A stretch of 64,000 bases of DNA from NCBI GenBank assembly GCA_023213395.1, contig CM041465.1, forward strand, positions 234,119,741-234,183,740, given 5' to 3'. The notes beneath the pieces are model-generated. The model was not told the origin of the DNA, searched no databases, and worked only from the letters and a program-made list of their open reading frames with translations. The position numbers and the translations under genes were made by a program. Positions 46,031-58,170 of this stretch are shown one piece after another. The DNA comes from Cycas panzhihuaensis. Taxonomy: Eukaryota > Cycadophyta. How positions within the stretch are numbered: the stretch's first letter is position 1; every line of letters begins with the position of its first letter.

Positions 46031-48329
46031 TATGAGCCTCAACATGTATTATGAGTCACCTAGGTGATAAATATACTATATTTTTATTATCATGTATATA
46101 TATATATATATATCAAACTTTTTCTCTTAAAACTTATGTATGAAAACTTGTCTTTAAATCCCTTTTCCCCCTTATTTCCCTTTTTAAATTCAAGCATAGG
46201 ATACATTCACTAATATGATTATCCAAAGAAACATGTAATTTTATTATTTTTACCTTTCCTATTTCTTTACGATTATATACTCTTTTTTTTTTTGGATTTT
46301 TGTCATGCTATATACATGATAGTTTATACTTGTTTTAGAGTGAAATAGCTCAGGAAAGAAAAGATCGTGAGAAAGAGTGAAAACTAGAAGATAAATGAAA
46401 GATCAAAAGGGAGCAGGTGAAAGGTTTATTTATGCTATTTTTATAAACTTAAAATCATCTAAAACAAATGGTAGTAGGTTTATAAAAGCAAAAGATAGAA
46501 TGGTATGAATCTCCCAAAAGGAAACTCATATAACTCACATCATACTCTAGATAGATTATATAAACATAGAATATATCCCACATTTACATAATATACCATA
46601 AAGAAAATGAGTTATTTACTAAATGAAACTAATTTCACTTAATAAACAACTAGTTATCTAAATATATTAGATTCCTCTTTGGCTCCTTCCAGAGGCAAGA
46701 GGCTTTTAGGGACTTGCCCCTTGCCAAGATCCTCCATGGCTTAAGATTCCCATGTGGGTCTATCCCTTTTAAATACTTCATTTCAATCTCTTACCTATCA
46801 TCTTAATCTTCAAATTACTCAAATATATAATCTCCCCAAACTAATAGTTTATACTCATCATAGAGTAGTAGTTTATACTCATTCTAGAGTGGTATTTATA
46901 CTCATTCTAGAGTAAGATGCCCTTAGCTAAGGAGAATAAAGTCAACTAAAATAATCATCAAAGATCAAGGGAATAAGAGTGTCAACTTCAAGATTAAAAG
47001 AATGAGGTATATGCTAAATGGTAATTGAAGCAAATAGGGATAACAATGATGAAGCTTGATGATGCAAGAGAAGGAGTCATGGGGAATGAACCTGATACAT
47101 CCCAACCAATTGACAAACTGCAAACTAAGAGTTAGTATATGTAGTAATAGGTCTAAGGTAAAATCAAGAAAAATCTAACAAAGCTCCTATAATAGTAAGA
47201 TATTTGGCTTCATTACTAGTCACCCTACGTATGAAAAATTCCATAGAAAGGAGGGGACTTCTTAATTGGTCATAAACTACCCAAGCAGAAGTAGATAGTC
47301 CTAGGTTTTTCCTACTACCTCCATCGTTTAGATACTCAATGCCATGGGAGCAATGGGATCAAAGTTTGGAGATTGTGTGATTGATAAAGAAAGGTGCAAG
47401 GATCAATTAATAAGGAGATAATAACAAGTATAGATCTTTAACTATGGTGAAGAAAGAAGAAGGGTCATAAGTAGGATGATTATGATAAAAAACAACAAGG
47501 TGTCAAGTAGGGTTTGATCATAACTTAAGCCATAGTGGACCCAAGTAGCTAGATCTGAAAATCCTAAATGACTCATCTAAATGAACCCAACCTATAAATA
47601 GATATGTAGGGATGAAGCCATCATGTGACTTACCTCAGATTATAAGAGGATAACAATAATAAACTTTCTTTCACTTCTTTTTACTTTACATTTTTTTTAA
47701 TACTTCTATTTCTACTTTTTACCAAAAATAAAGATCACAATCATTCACTAATGAAACTCTTTTACTCAACACAACAAGGATTTATCCTTTTTAATAGAGT
47801 CTATAACCAAAAGACCAATCTCCTTAAGGATCAAAACATGGGAAAAGAGGAGATCAAAATTATGATGTCTCCAAACGTAAAGGGAAGATGGCAGAATTAG
47901 TATCCACTTTGAAAGATTAATAGAGAGAACCAAGGACAATGAAAACAATCAACAATTGGTGATATATGACCAAAAAAGAAACCCCTAGATAACAAACTAG
48001 AAAATAAAAGTATAATCTGAGTCAATGACTAAGTACTCTAAGCTGATAAAGACATTTCTCTTTCTAGGATGAAAATAAAATAAGGCTAGGGGCCTAATTT
48101 TACTTTTGAGTACAGAATCAAAAAGAGAATGAGATCCAAGTATGGTGATGGAAAGCTCACAATTAGTGTAGATCCTAGAAAGAGCAAAAGACTTACACGA
48201 TTATGAGTAGGATCTATTGTAAAAGCACAATAATACTTAGTAAAAGCAATAAGAAATAAGAAATAAAGGGAGTTTACTAATAGTTTTAGCTCATTAGGTA
48301 AAGGAAAAAGCTTTGGAGTCAGTTTATCT
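46031..48329. other. Non-coding 3' region of the Tat-like element
   Basis: No domain was recognised. It contains a TA microsatellite (46,093-46,112), a T-rich tract near 46,280, and three 24 bp units at 46,845-46,916. Confidence 0.5.
46845..46916 (+). repeat. Three 24 bp tandem units
   Basis: TAGTTTATACTCATTCTAGA-type units at 46,845, 46,869 and 46,893. The flanks are unrelated. Confidence 0.75.
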
Positions 48330-49600
48330 TCATTGTAGAGGGGATAAATGCATGCTACTAGGCATAAAATTTTCTTAAATATTGAAAATTAATGGGCCTT
48401 TTAAATTCTAATCCTTCCAACGTTGAAATTCGATAAGCTCCATTAATTAAATCTTCAATTATTAAGAAGGGTCTTGTCCACTTAAGAGAAAATTTACATT
48501 GCTTATCATATAAATATTCTAACTTTAAAACTCAATCGCCAATGTTGAACTTTCTGGGTCTAAGCTACCTATCATGTGTAGCTTGGACTCTAGCCTTAGA
48601 TGTGATATTATTTTGTAAGGATTATAAATGAATCTCATCTAATTTCTCAAGTTCCAAAAGGCATGCTTCCCTTTGAAACTACTCATTAGTAAACTCCTTT
48701 AATGAGACATGTAAGGAAGGAATTTCAACCTCTAATGGAAGGATGACTTTGATACCATAAATAAGGGGAAATGGCATCATACCTATAACATTCCTAATGG
48801 AGTTCCTATAGGCCTATAATGCCAGAAATAACTAGGAGTACCAATCCCTGTGAGAGGTAGCAATTGTCTTAGCTAGAATCTTGGCTAAGATCTTGTTAAA
48901 AGCTTCTACTTGGCCATTCACCTAAGGATGATAAGAGGCATATATTTTATAGGTGATATGAAATTTATTACACAACTCACTAACATGGGGATTACAGAAT
49001 GAATTCCTATTATCAGTAATAATAATACTTGGTATCCCAAACCTATAAATGATATGCTAGAATATGAATGTAGCAATAAATTTTCTAGTAGCAAAAACTA
49101 ATGGGATAGCTTCACTCCACTTGGTAAAATATTTAGTTATAGTAAGGATAAATTTATGCCCATTAAATAACGCTGAAAAAATCTGACCAATGAGATTGAG
49201 ACCCTATTAGGAGAAAGGCCAAGGTGAAATTATTGATTTAATTTCCTATGCAAGTTTGTGTAATAAAGTTACATGGGATTGGTGTTTCTCACACTTTTGA
49301 ATGTAGGAGTGGGCATCTTTAAACAAGGTTGGCTAATAATAGCCTATATGAAGAATACATTGGGCCATCGATTAACCACCAAAGTACCCACCACATCTTC
49401 CTTCATGGGATTCTGTCAAGTTAACTAATGATTTATCATTAGAAAGTAACCTTAATAGAATACCATTGAAAGAATGCTTATATAGTACTTTATCAAATAA
49501 AAGGTATTGCCTGGTAGTCGCTCAGATTCATCTTCTCTTCTTCAAAGTAGCAAGAGAAGCAAAAGATTGATCATAAAGATATAATCTAATCTCCCCATAC
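48330..49600 (-). pseudogene. Tat-like integrase, decayed
   Basis: Read from right to left: a zinc-finger region with SHEGRCGGYFGG and IGYYxPTLFKDAHSYIQKCE (last Cys replaced by His), then the core FNGHKFILTITKYFTKWSEA, FGIPSIIITDNRNSF and YHPxVNGQVEAFNKILAKIL. The TDNG motif reads TDNR, and the Asp expected in the VAIDYFTKW motif is Lys (ITKYFTKW). The C-terminal part (FPLIYGIKVILPLEVEIPSL, KFSLKWTRPFLI) is readable to about 48,340 with only a few stops. It would have integrated element DNA. The domain arrangement without an extra RNase H just before it is what this copy shows. Confidence 0.88.
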
Positions 49601-49839
49601 CATGGATCAGTAGAAGAGATGCCTTAGATATGGAAGATATATTTATCTAGGAGGGAATCATCAACAAGTTGACTAACAGGATTGGGGAGAGGAGCATCAA
49701 CCATGATCTCTTGGATGACCATGCCTTTCTTGGATTTCTTATTAATCACATGTAAATCAAACTCTTAAAGTAACAAAGACCACTTGCCTAGTTGACCAAT
49801 GAGGTTAGGCTTGGTACATAAATACCTTATAGGATCTAA

Positions 49840-50139
49840 TTAAACAATGAGGTAGACCCTATTTCCAAGAAGGTAGTGGTACAACTTCTTAGTAGCAAAT
49901 ACTAAAGTAAGGCACTCTTTTTTAAGAAAAGGATAGTGAAGCTCAGCCATCACAAGGGTCTTACTAATGAAATAAATAGTCCTTTCTTTATCAAACTCAT
50001 CCTCTTGTGCTAGCATCCTTGCTAATGATTCTTTTATAGCTAAAGTGTATAAAATGAATGGCTTATCAAACCTTGGCAGAGCAAGAGCTACAGTAGAAAC
50101 CAAGGCTCACTTTATCCTATCAAAGGACTCTTGAACTTG
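49840..50139 (-). pseudogene. Tat-like RNase H
   Basis: An 87-codon frame (49,840-50,103) reads FDKPFILYTLAIKESLARML, AQEDEFDKERTIYFISKTLV, AELHYPFLKKECLTLVFATK and LYHYLLGNRV. This is the Ty3/Gypsy RNase H pattern, in which the first catalytic Asp (P-x-x-LY-D/T) is not conserved here. It follows the RT connection WTPQVQESFDRIK directly. Confidence 0.88.
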
Positions 50140-50960
50140 AGGAGTCCAGTGGAATTCAACATCTTTCTTTAAAACATTAGTGATAGGCTTAACATCTAAG
50201 GTGAAATCAATAATGAAACATCTTAGGAAACCAAGTTTACCTAAAAATGATTTAATTTGCTTTTGGCGCTTAAGGGGAGGCATTTGGATAATTACCTCAA
50301 TTTTATCAAGATTGATTCTAATCCCATCTTGAAAAATAATGTTTCCCAATATCTTCCCTAACATAACAATAAAAATACACTTGGAAGGGTGAAGACATAA
50401 GTGATATTTTTTACACCTTTCAAAAATCATTCTCAAATCACACAAATGATTAAACCTTTTATGAGAAAGGGCAAGCATATTATCTAAATATATAGCAATG
50501 ATATTACTGATCAAGTCATGGAAATATGTACCATAGCTCTTTGATATATTACGCTAGCATTCTTTAATCCAAATGGCATAAGTTATAAACAAAGGTACCC
50601 CAAGGAGTAGTAAAAGTGATCTTATGATGGTCACGAGGGGTAATAGAAATCTGATTATATCCTACAAAACTATCCATAAGAGACATTACCTCGAAATTAG
50701 TTGTTTGATCCTAAATCTAATAAAAAAAAGAGAGAGAAAAAATATCTTTGGGACAAGCATTATTAATATCATGAAAGTCAATGTAAATTCAAGTCGTACC
50801 ATTCTTCTTTGCTATAGGAACTATATTAGAGACCCATTGAGAATAGTTAACACTCTTAATAAATCCAGCTTCTAATAGCTTCTCCACTTCCTACTTAATA
50901 ATAAGGGAGAGGCATGGGTGGATAGGGCATTATTTTTTCCATTTAGGTTTTATATTAGGA
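50107..50960 (-). pseudogene. Tat-like reverse transcriptase, catalytic YVDD changed to YLDN
   Basis: From about 50,950 leftwards: EAGFIKSVNYSQWVSNIVPI, IDFHDINNACPKD, MDSFVGYNQISITPRDHHKI, FTTPWGTFVYN, then the frame 50,107-50,514 with IIAIYLDNML (YLDN at 50,476-50,490), HLCLHPSKCIF and SFLGKLGFLRCFI. The second catalytic Asp is Asn, one G-to-A step. At least two frame changes occur near 50,540. The order and spacing match Tat/Athila-type RT. Inactive. Confidence 0.9.
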
Positions 50961-52447
50961 ATTATTATAATGTTGTATTCAATAATTTGGGAGTGAAGGC
51001 CTTGCATATCTTTATAGTCCCACTAAAAAATTAAGTGGAAGTCATGGAAGAGATCATTAAACTAAGTGATCTCTTGGGGAGTACAACCAACTCCCAAATT
51101 GACAACTCTAGGAATATCCTTTATCTCTGAATCTTCATCAATAGTTTATTCAATAAGCATTGCATTCCCTTTCTTAAAATGAGGAGGGGTGGGCTCTATT
51201 AAAGAAATAAACTCCTGGGGTTGAGAATGATCAACTATAACTTTTAAAAAGCCTAACTTATGATGTCCATGAGGGAAATTAGGAGATGCACCTACTAGAT
51301 GATCTACAATCACTTCGTCATTTTTAAAATGATCCAAATGAAAGAGATTGATAAGGAGAAGGTTTTTAGATTAGAAGATAGACCGAGAGAGAGATATAAA
51401 GGGTGGAATAGGACCAATCAAAGAGTTTGGATAAGTGGAAACAAACTCTATGATTGAAGAAACATGAGAAAATAAGATAGGCCTATCAATAAACTCCCAA
51501 ACTAAAGAAAAAACTTAGTTAAACTTGTGATGATTCATACCATGGTCATGGTTAGACTAAGATATCGGGATGAGAGGAGATGGTGAAGGATCCACATGAG
51601 GACATGTAGGAAAAGAAATAGTGGAGATGGAACTAACTTCCTATACTATAGTGGAGGTATCTGGACTATTTTGACTTGTATAAAGTGAATCAACATCTTC
51701 ACCCCCTAATTCTAGGTCTAGATACTGATGTAACAACATCTTCCTCTCATGTCTATTCAACCCTAGCTTAAAGAAAGAGGAGTGAGAGAAAGATAGAGGA
51801 GCATCAACATATGAATCATATACAATTAAACTCAAAGATGTAGTAACTGAATGAGTGGTAATGGGAGGAACCACTAGATTTACCCCTGAGAGCAAGCATA
51901 AAACCTATGAGAAATGAGCTTGAACATGAGGGAAGGTACTTGTTCTAGCAAGCCCAGCTAGGGATGGACCTCCATGAGATACAATGGAGTAAGAAGCCAC
52001 TTCTTCATTAAAAATAGAAGAAGAAGAAATTAAAGAGCAATCAGTTAAGTTTGAAGGAATAAGAGTAGATGGGGAGACTAATGACAAAGGAACAAATTCA
52101 ACTAAATCCACATCCTTTACCTCTGGTTGGGTAGAAGGGGCTTCAATAGTAAAGTATTGACCTAGACCAAGTGATTGAAAGAGGTACTCTGCAGAATTAG
52201 AGGATTCATTAAGTTTAGAAAAAGTCTCAATAAGAGGAACTAATTGCTTAATGAGTTTGGGCTTTCACTTTACAATCTTCAATTGTCCCTCGTGGATGAA
52301 CCTAAGTTCATCGAAGAGGGAGGAACAAATCGCTACCATTTGGGTGATCCATGGTCTACATAAAAGTATGTTATACTCTAAGTCTAGATCGATAATGGTA
52401 AGCTCAGTGAGAACCATCTTTTCTTCCAACGTGAGAGGAAGAGTGAC
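50961..52447 (-). pseudogene. Linker between protease and RT, decayed
   Basis: Only short open stretches (51,146-51,337; 51,641-51,895; 51,905-52,111) with no recognisable domain. Ser/Pro/Leu-rich pieces such as PLSLVSPSTLIPSN suggest a spacer region of the polyprotein. Confidence 0.5.
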
Positions 52448-52720
52448 TTAGGGCACCTTTTGATTCTTATCATACCCTTGATAAATCCACTCGTATGGGT
52501 CAAAAATAGAAATCTCCAAATCATCAACAAGACAAAGAGATATTACATTAATGGATAATCTCTCATCAATAATAACTTGCTTGATATTGACATCACCCTT
52601 TATAATCTTGATGCAAAATAGAGGTATGCCATTCAACACATAGGCAAAATGGCTAGATAAAGTAACATGGTCGAAAGAAAGCATAGAAGTGGGTGAAGAA
52701 ACTATCGTAGCAACTCCCAA
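52448..52720 (-). pseudogene. Tat-like protease region
   Basis: A 90-codon frame contains VKQVIIDERLSINVISLCLV-like residues (IIDERLSINVIS), where Tat-like proteases have IIDSGSS-NVI; the active-site Gly is lost. Preceded by FAYVLNGIPLFCIKI. Position between gag and RT supports the call. Confidence 0.7.
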
Positions 52721-53327
52721 TGCATTAAATAGAAGTTGACATTGCTTAGGGCAATACTTCAGTAAATCAATAATTGATATGCCTACTGGAATGGTCTTTA
52801 ATTCTTCTACTAAGGAGAAAGATCCATCCTTTAAACTAGAGGGAATGGACCTAAACCTAATGGGATAGGGAGGGGGACACTAAAGTTAAAGAGTTAAGAT
52901 TCCTCACCATCAAAACATCATATGATTTAGATAGACTTGTGCTCTTTGTAGTCTCCACCATCTTTATCATTCTCTTAGGGTCACCACCTTTGGGAGGTGA
53001 GTAAGATTGATTATTGTTTCTTTTTGTTGGAGTGTTTATAGGAGTGGTAGTCTTCTTCGATGAATTAGAACTAAAAGGTTCATCTTCATCATCTTGGACT
53101 TGCTTTACTTTACCTTTATCATCTTTACTTGTCTTCTCATTATGTTAAGGTGATAGATGCTTATAGATCATTTGGTCTTGAGATGACTTAGAAGAGCAGT
53201 TTATTTGGACACTTGTGTTTTGAGTAGCATTTTGAATAGTTCAGTACTCACTTCTATCATATGCATTTATTTCATGATATGGGCACCATTTTATTTTTCT
53301 AACTAGAGGAGGAGGTGGAGAAGGAGC

Positions 53328-55330
53328 TTATTTCTTCGTCCCCTCAATAAGGTGGATAACTTTAGTCTCTTGGGAAGGGTGACTCTGAGAAGGAGTATCA
53401 ACATGTAACTTGGTATTAATTGCACATTCTAACAATCTAATTAAAGAAGTCAAATGATCATAAGTTGGTTCAGGATAAGAGGCCTTCATGGTTTGAATTG
53501 TTTCTTTAGAAGGCATAAGTTTTCCAACCTTCTTGATACATTCTTGAATTTCAAATGTTTTTAGGGCTAAACAACAATCAACCACTTCTTCATATATTTG
53601 AGGGCCCAATTCTAGAACTTCTAAGTGCATCTGGGGCCTCAACGCATTAGTAAATAGATCAAATAATAAGCTAGGGTCAAGATATGATTGATAAGCATAT
53701 ACCTAGTCATGAAATCTATTCACAAAGTCCCTTGATATCTCATTATGATTCTGCTTAATGGCCAATAAAGATTTAATGCCTAATTTAAATGGTCTTGTCA
53801 TATCAAAATAGTTGATGAAAGAGTCAACTAATTATTGGAATGAGATAATGGAAGCTAAAGGGAGATGATAAAACCACTTTAAGGAATCACTTTGAAGTGA
53901 TTTACGAAACATGTGTATCATGACATAATCGTATGGTGTGAAATCTATGCAAGCAAGTGCAAATACCTATATATGGGAGGCATGGTCTTAAAAAGATTCA
54001 CTAAAAAATTTATATAACTTGAGAAGAAAAAGAGGCATAGGTAATAATAAGACCTCACATAAAAAAGGAGACTTCATATAATCAAGAAAAGGTCTCCTTG
54101 GCCTTAACGTAGCAGAATATTAAGGTAAGGATGATGGATGAGAAATAGATAAATGGATAGGTTGTTGTGGTTGTGGTTATTGTTGTGAAACATCATGGAG
54201 TGGAAAAGTAGAGGGAAGATTAAACCATGCTACTAAGTTAACTACAGAGATGGTTTGAGGCATAAGGTGTTGAGGGAAACTTAGATGGAAAATGTAAAAA
54301 GGAGAAGTAGGGTTGTGGAGTAGGTTTAAGAATGTATGAAGAAGAAGTAGAATTAGAAACCCTCAAAGCTTGTGATTGACTCACCAAAGCATGAGGATAA
54401 GTGGAATGAGTATGAGAAATATGTTGTGAAGAGGGAATTATATTAGACATTCTAGGAGATGGTGGGTGAGGTCTAATGCCATGATACCAAATGGTATATG
54501 ATGTATAAAGGGTTAATTAAGTGGTAGAGGAAACATGATGGGAAGAGGTAATCTTAGTGGAATAAGAATAAATTGGTTGTAAAATGGGTGAAGCCATAAC
54601 CACTTGACTAAAAGTGGATACATACATGGCACTAGGGTCACCATGAGTCACAATGGTGATAATACCTCCATAGGTGGGAGGTATGGAATGAGAAGAATGA
54701 ATCTAAATTCGTTGTCTAGGAGGAGATTGAAGAGGCTATGGATGAGTTGATTTATTTCATCAACTTCCTCTAAAGACAAGGAATCAGATCATGATATAGG
54801 TCTTAGTGAAAGAGGATGAGAGGATGATGAGACTAAATGACCTTAGGTAGGGGCTCTACCTCTATCGACTCATAATCCTCACCTAAGGGATCTATCTGTA
54901 GGTGTTGTGATAGGGATATTATAGTATGAATCTTTAGGTAAAATAGGTCATGGTAACTAGGCATACGTAATGAAGTAGGGATCCTAGTAAGAACTGGTTG
55001 AAAAAATGATGAATGTGGTTGACCAAATGGTGGTTCTTCTTATATGAAAGAGGGATCCACAAAAGAAGAATCATCAGGGTATTGAGTGGGTTCAAGGTAT
55101 CCTTGCTCCATTGTTATGTTATATAATTAGGTTTGATCTTTATGAGGATAGACATACGTGTCATACACTTGAATTTCTAAAGATTTAATATAGGATGATG
55201 AGACCTCTTGATCAAAATATGAAGGGCGCACTTGAGAATCAGGCAGAAGGCCTTGGAGACTCAAGGAGAGCCTAGGAGTAGGTGTCATAGTTTCAATGGC
55301 TTTAAAAGAAAATAAACGACAGCTCCCCAT
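53328..55330 (-). pseudogene. Tat-like gag, decayed
   Basis: Starts at a possible ATG at 55,330, only about 33 bp inside the 5' LTR end. A Ser/Pro-rich N-terminal part (for example 54,238-54,450) is followed by the capsid core near 53,970-53,650: SLQSDSLKWFYHLPLASIIS, LVDSFINYFDM, RDFVNRFHD and YLDPSLLFDLFTNALRPQMH, then 53,328-53,642 with ECIKKVGKLMPSK. This matches the retrotransposon-gag pattern (L-G-A-WF-LP-SI-SF-L-F-F). No zinc knuckle was found. Multiple stops and frame changes. Confidence 0.85.
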
Positions 55331-55363
55331 TATGGTTTCTAAAAAGATGGTTGCATTCTTGAG

Positions 55364-57785
55364 AGGACCTAAATTAGATATCCCTAAATTGTTAAGGTAT
55401 CATCTTTGTCTTGATTAAAATTGAGAGATATAGAGTTCAAGAAATCTTTAAGGGACCACCTTTTCCCAACTCCTGAGAAGGAGTCTTCACTTTGTTATGA
55501 TGTCTAATAAAGTGTGGATGTAAAATATGATAAAAGATGTGGATGTAAGAGGGGGGTAGTAGAATCCATTAACCTATAAAACTGGGTGAAGGAGTTCTAG
55601 ATTCAAAGCTACACTAATAGTATTTTTAATATCCTTCCTAGGGACTCTTTTCATATAATCTTTTTAACCTTTCAAGTTCTACTTAGATATAGGAAAGGGT
55701 AGGCAAATGGAAAAGTTATCCCTTTTATTTCCTCCCTTTTTCTTATTTCCTTTCCTTTTTTGTGTTTGCCTTATTTTTCTTTTAGTTTGGCTTTCTCTTT
55801 TTTTTTTTTTGTGCTTTCTGTGTTTTTTTTTTTCCTTTTTTATTTTTCAACAAAGCAAAATAGAATGCATTAGAAGGGCTACTTTACTTCCAATAAACAA
55901 ACAAACAAAAAATAAAACTAGATGCATGCAATATTTTTATGTTCTTTTTAATCTTCTTTAAAGAAAATGAAAGACACAAATGCAAATATGAAGTTATCCT
56001 TCTATGTGCAAGTTATGCACCTTACAATGAATGGAAAGACATTTTCAAGAGATTAAATACACATAATATGATTGTTCGTGTAAACTTTCTAAAGAAATCA
56101 ATAACATGCAATGCTATTCAATTGATGTCACTTTACATGCATGCAACTAACTCATTGAAAGGATGATGTATCATGAAAAAAAGGAAGAGATTTGAAGAAT
56201 ATATTACTACTATTTTCAATGATTTTTCAGACCTATAAGATCACATGCAATCCACAAATCTAAACCACAGCTTTCAGACAAGAAACTAGCTTCAAAGACT
56301 CTATCACAGTTGGAGCAAGAAGACTCCAAAAGGATCCTTGAGCCTTTAATAAACTAAAAATTCTGACATACATTCCATATTCAATACTTTTAACTTTTCA
56401 TTTTAAGAGAAAAAATGTAAACTTAAGAATGAAACCAAACAAACCATAATGCTATGAAAATGAAACTTCTTTCCTATTACAAATGAATATCTTAGAATGG
56501 TAATTTTCCTTCTAGCTAATCAATGTTTTCCAATGGTTTCCCTTAAAACAAACTAAGGGAGAAAACCAACCAAATGAAAAGCTAAACCACAGTCAAATAA
56601 TGCCAAAAAGGAGTGGCAAATTACCTGAAATACAAGTTGCTATAGGAGAATAGGAAGCGATAGCTAAAGGAGCAATGGAGAGATGACCATGCCTCACCCT
56701 AGTCTAACCCTTAAGGAACCCCATAAAGGGTTGGACTTTTATCAAATATTTTGAAGCCCAAAATAAGTACAAGACCAATATTGTAATCAACCAAAGAAAA
56801 GAGCAATTTTTGAGCAAAAAAAACTTTGAAAATACTATGAAATGAACTAGAAACTTAATAGGAAAGATCTTACCTAAATAGAAGAAATTTGAAGCATGAA
56901 ACTTTGATAAAAATCCACAAGAATAAAGCTCAAACCATCAACATTTGAATATTAGTAAAGCATAAAGTTACATCATTAAAAATCTTCTATGATTTCACCC
57001 ATATATCTCTTCAAAATCTAAATTTTAGTGACAATAACAACAATCTTTAAAATCTCTAAGAAAACTCAAAAAATCCACTACAAACTTGAGTAAAATCACT
57101 ATTAACTTATCAACAATGAATCACAAAACCCTTGACATCATTCTTGGCCATTAAAGAGATTAGATCCCACCAAATATGGGCAGAAGAATGTAGAATCTTG
57201 GTGCATTGGCCAAGTTTTGCATGCATGATAGTCAAAAATGTAATTGATCACATTTATAGATCTACAAAAATATGACTTGACACTGAAAATGCCACCGGTC
57301 ATATTTTTGGCAGTGCAAAAAATGTGATAAATATGGAGATAAAAATTAACACCAAAAAAAGTTAAAATTTAATATTAAATAGAGATTGAAGCACAAATGA
57401 CTTTATAAATGGTTAAATAGGCCCAGAATGAGGTGAAAGTACTAAATACAAGCCCAAAAATGACAAAAAATGATAAAATTGGGTGAAATCAAGGATAAAA
57501 CATAAAAATAATAGGTTTTAAAGGAGGCATTATGTTAAATTGATCTTGAAGGAAAACTATAGTGCCATAGTCTTAGTTATTAACAGATGATGGTAAAAAT
57601 ACAAGTCATGTCATCATTCATCATAAGTCATTAAACAAAATTCATGCATTCTTTCATTAAAACATGGCCTAATTCATAATCAAACAAGTACATCTTTCAT
57701 TTTTCCACAAAACCATACAACAAGCATATCAAAATCTTACAACTACAAACCAAATACCAATCAAAGGCTAGGTTTTGCTGAAATA
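55364..57785 (-). repeat. Right (5') LTR of the Tat-like element
   Basis: Collinear with the left copy from AGGACCTAAATTAGAT to GCTGAAATA. It keeps the uninterrupted site near 57,300 (GCCACCGGTCATATTTTT) where the left copy carries the nested Gypsy. Long T-rich tracts occur at 55,730-55,850. Confidence 0.8.
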
Positions 57786-58170
57786 AAGTCCATATCCCCT
57801 AAGAGTCCTCATGGATCATCATAAGGTATTGGCTTCACTCTTCTCATCTCATGCCTAGCCCTCTTCCCTCAGTTGCCTATGGGAAGGGGTTGTTATACAT
57901 GTCTACAATGACCTAGATGCCATTCAGTCTACTAGTCTATCATAGCATGCTTGGGGTTAGTCAAACTCTCTCTAGATCTTAGACACCTATATTTGAGCAT
58001 CCTAGAGCTATGACTCTAAGACTGTAATCTTCACCTTAGCCCATATATCCACCTGTATAGGTACCACGACTACTAGAGGTGCTCCCTCTTCTCTCTAGAC
58101 CTCCTACTCACTCACCTAGGCCTATAGTTGATCCTCTCTATCTATAGATAACTTCACTCCATGTGACCCT
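57786..58170 (-). other. Decayed continuation of the minus-strand relic
   Basis: The minus strand shows WAKVKITVLES and VSKI-type helical stretches between stops, likely the C-terminal coiled part of the frame to its right. No domain recognised. Confidence 0.35.

Larger units (their letters stand above)
33224..57785 (-). mobile_element. Old Tat/Ogre-like Ty3/Gypsy element with a nested Gypsy insertion
   Basis: Two ~2.4 kb direct repeats (33,224-42,319 when interrupted, and 55,364-57,785) flank a minus-strand gag-PR-RT-RH-IN order, which defines Ty3/Gypsy. Its size (about 18 kb without the insertion), long region between integrase and 3' LTR, antisense reading frame and minisatellite there fit the known layout of the Tat/Ogre lineage. 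Both LTRs run TG-to-CA in the left copy. The right copy has AG and TA at its ends. No target duplication could be matched. All coding parts are heavily decayed. The assignment of the direct repeats as LTRs is inference from position and from a polypurine-like tract at the left inner end. Confidence 0.75.

Noticed and set aside
52251-52451. Short plus-strand ORFs within the Tat-like gag-pol (for example 50,624-50,875 and 52,251-52,451)
   Set aside because: They are shadows opposite to the decayed minus-strand polyprotein and show no domain.
55707-55961. 84-codon Phe/Leu-rich ORF resembling a membrane protein
   Set aside because: It is a translation of the T-rich tract in the LTR; the paralogous tract at 33.6 kb does not keep the frame.
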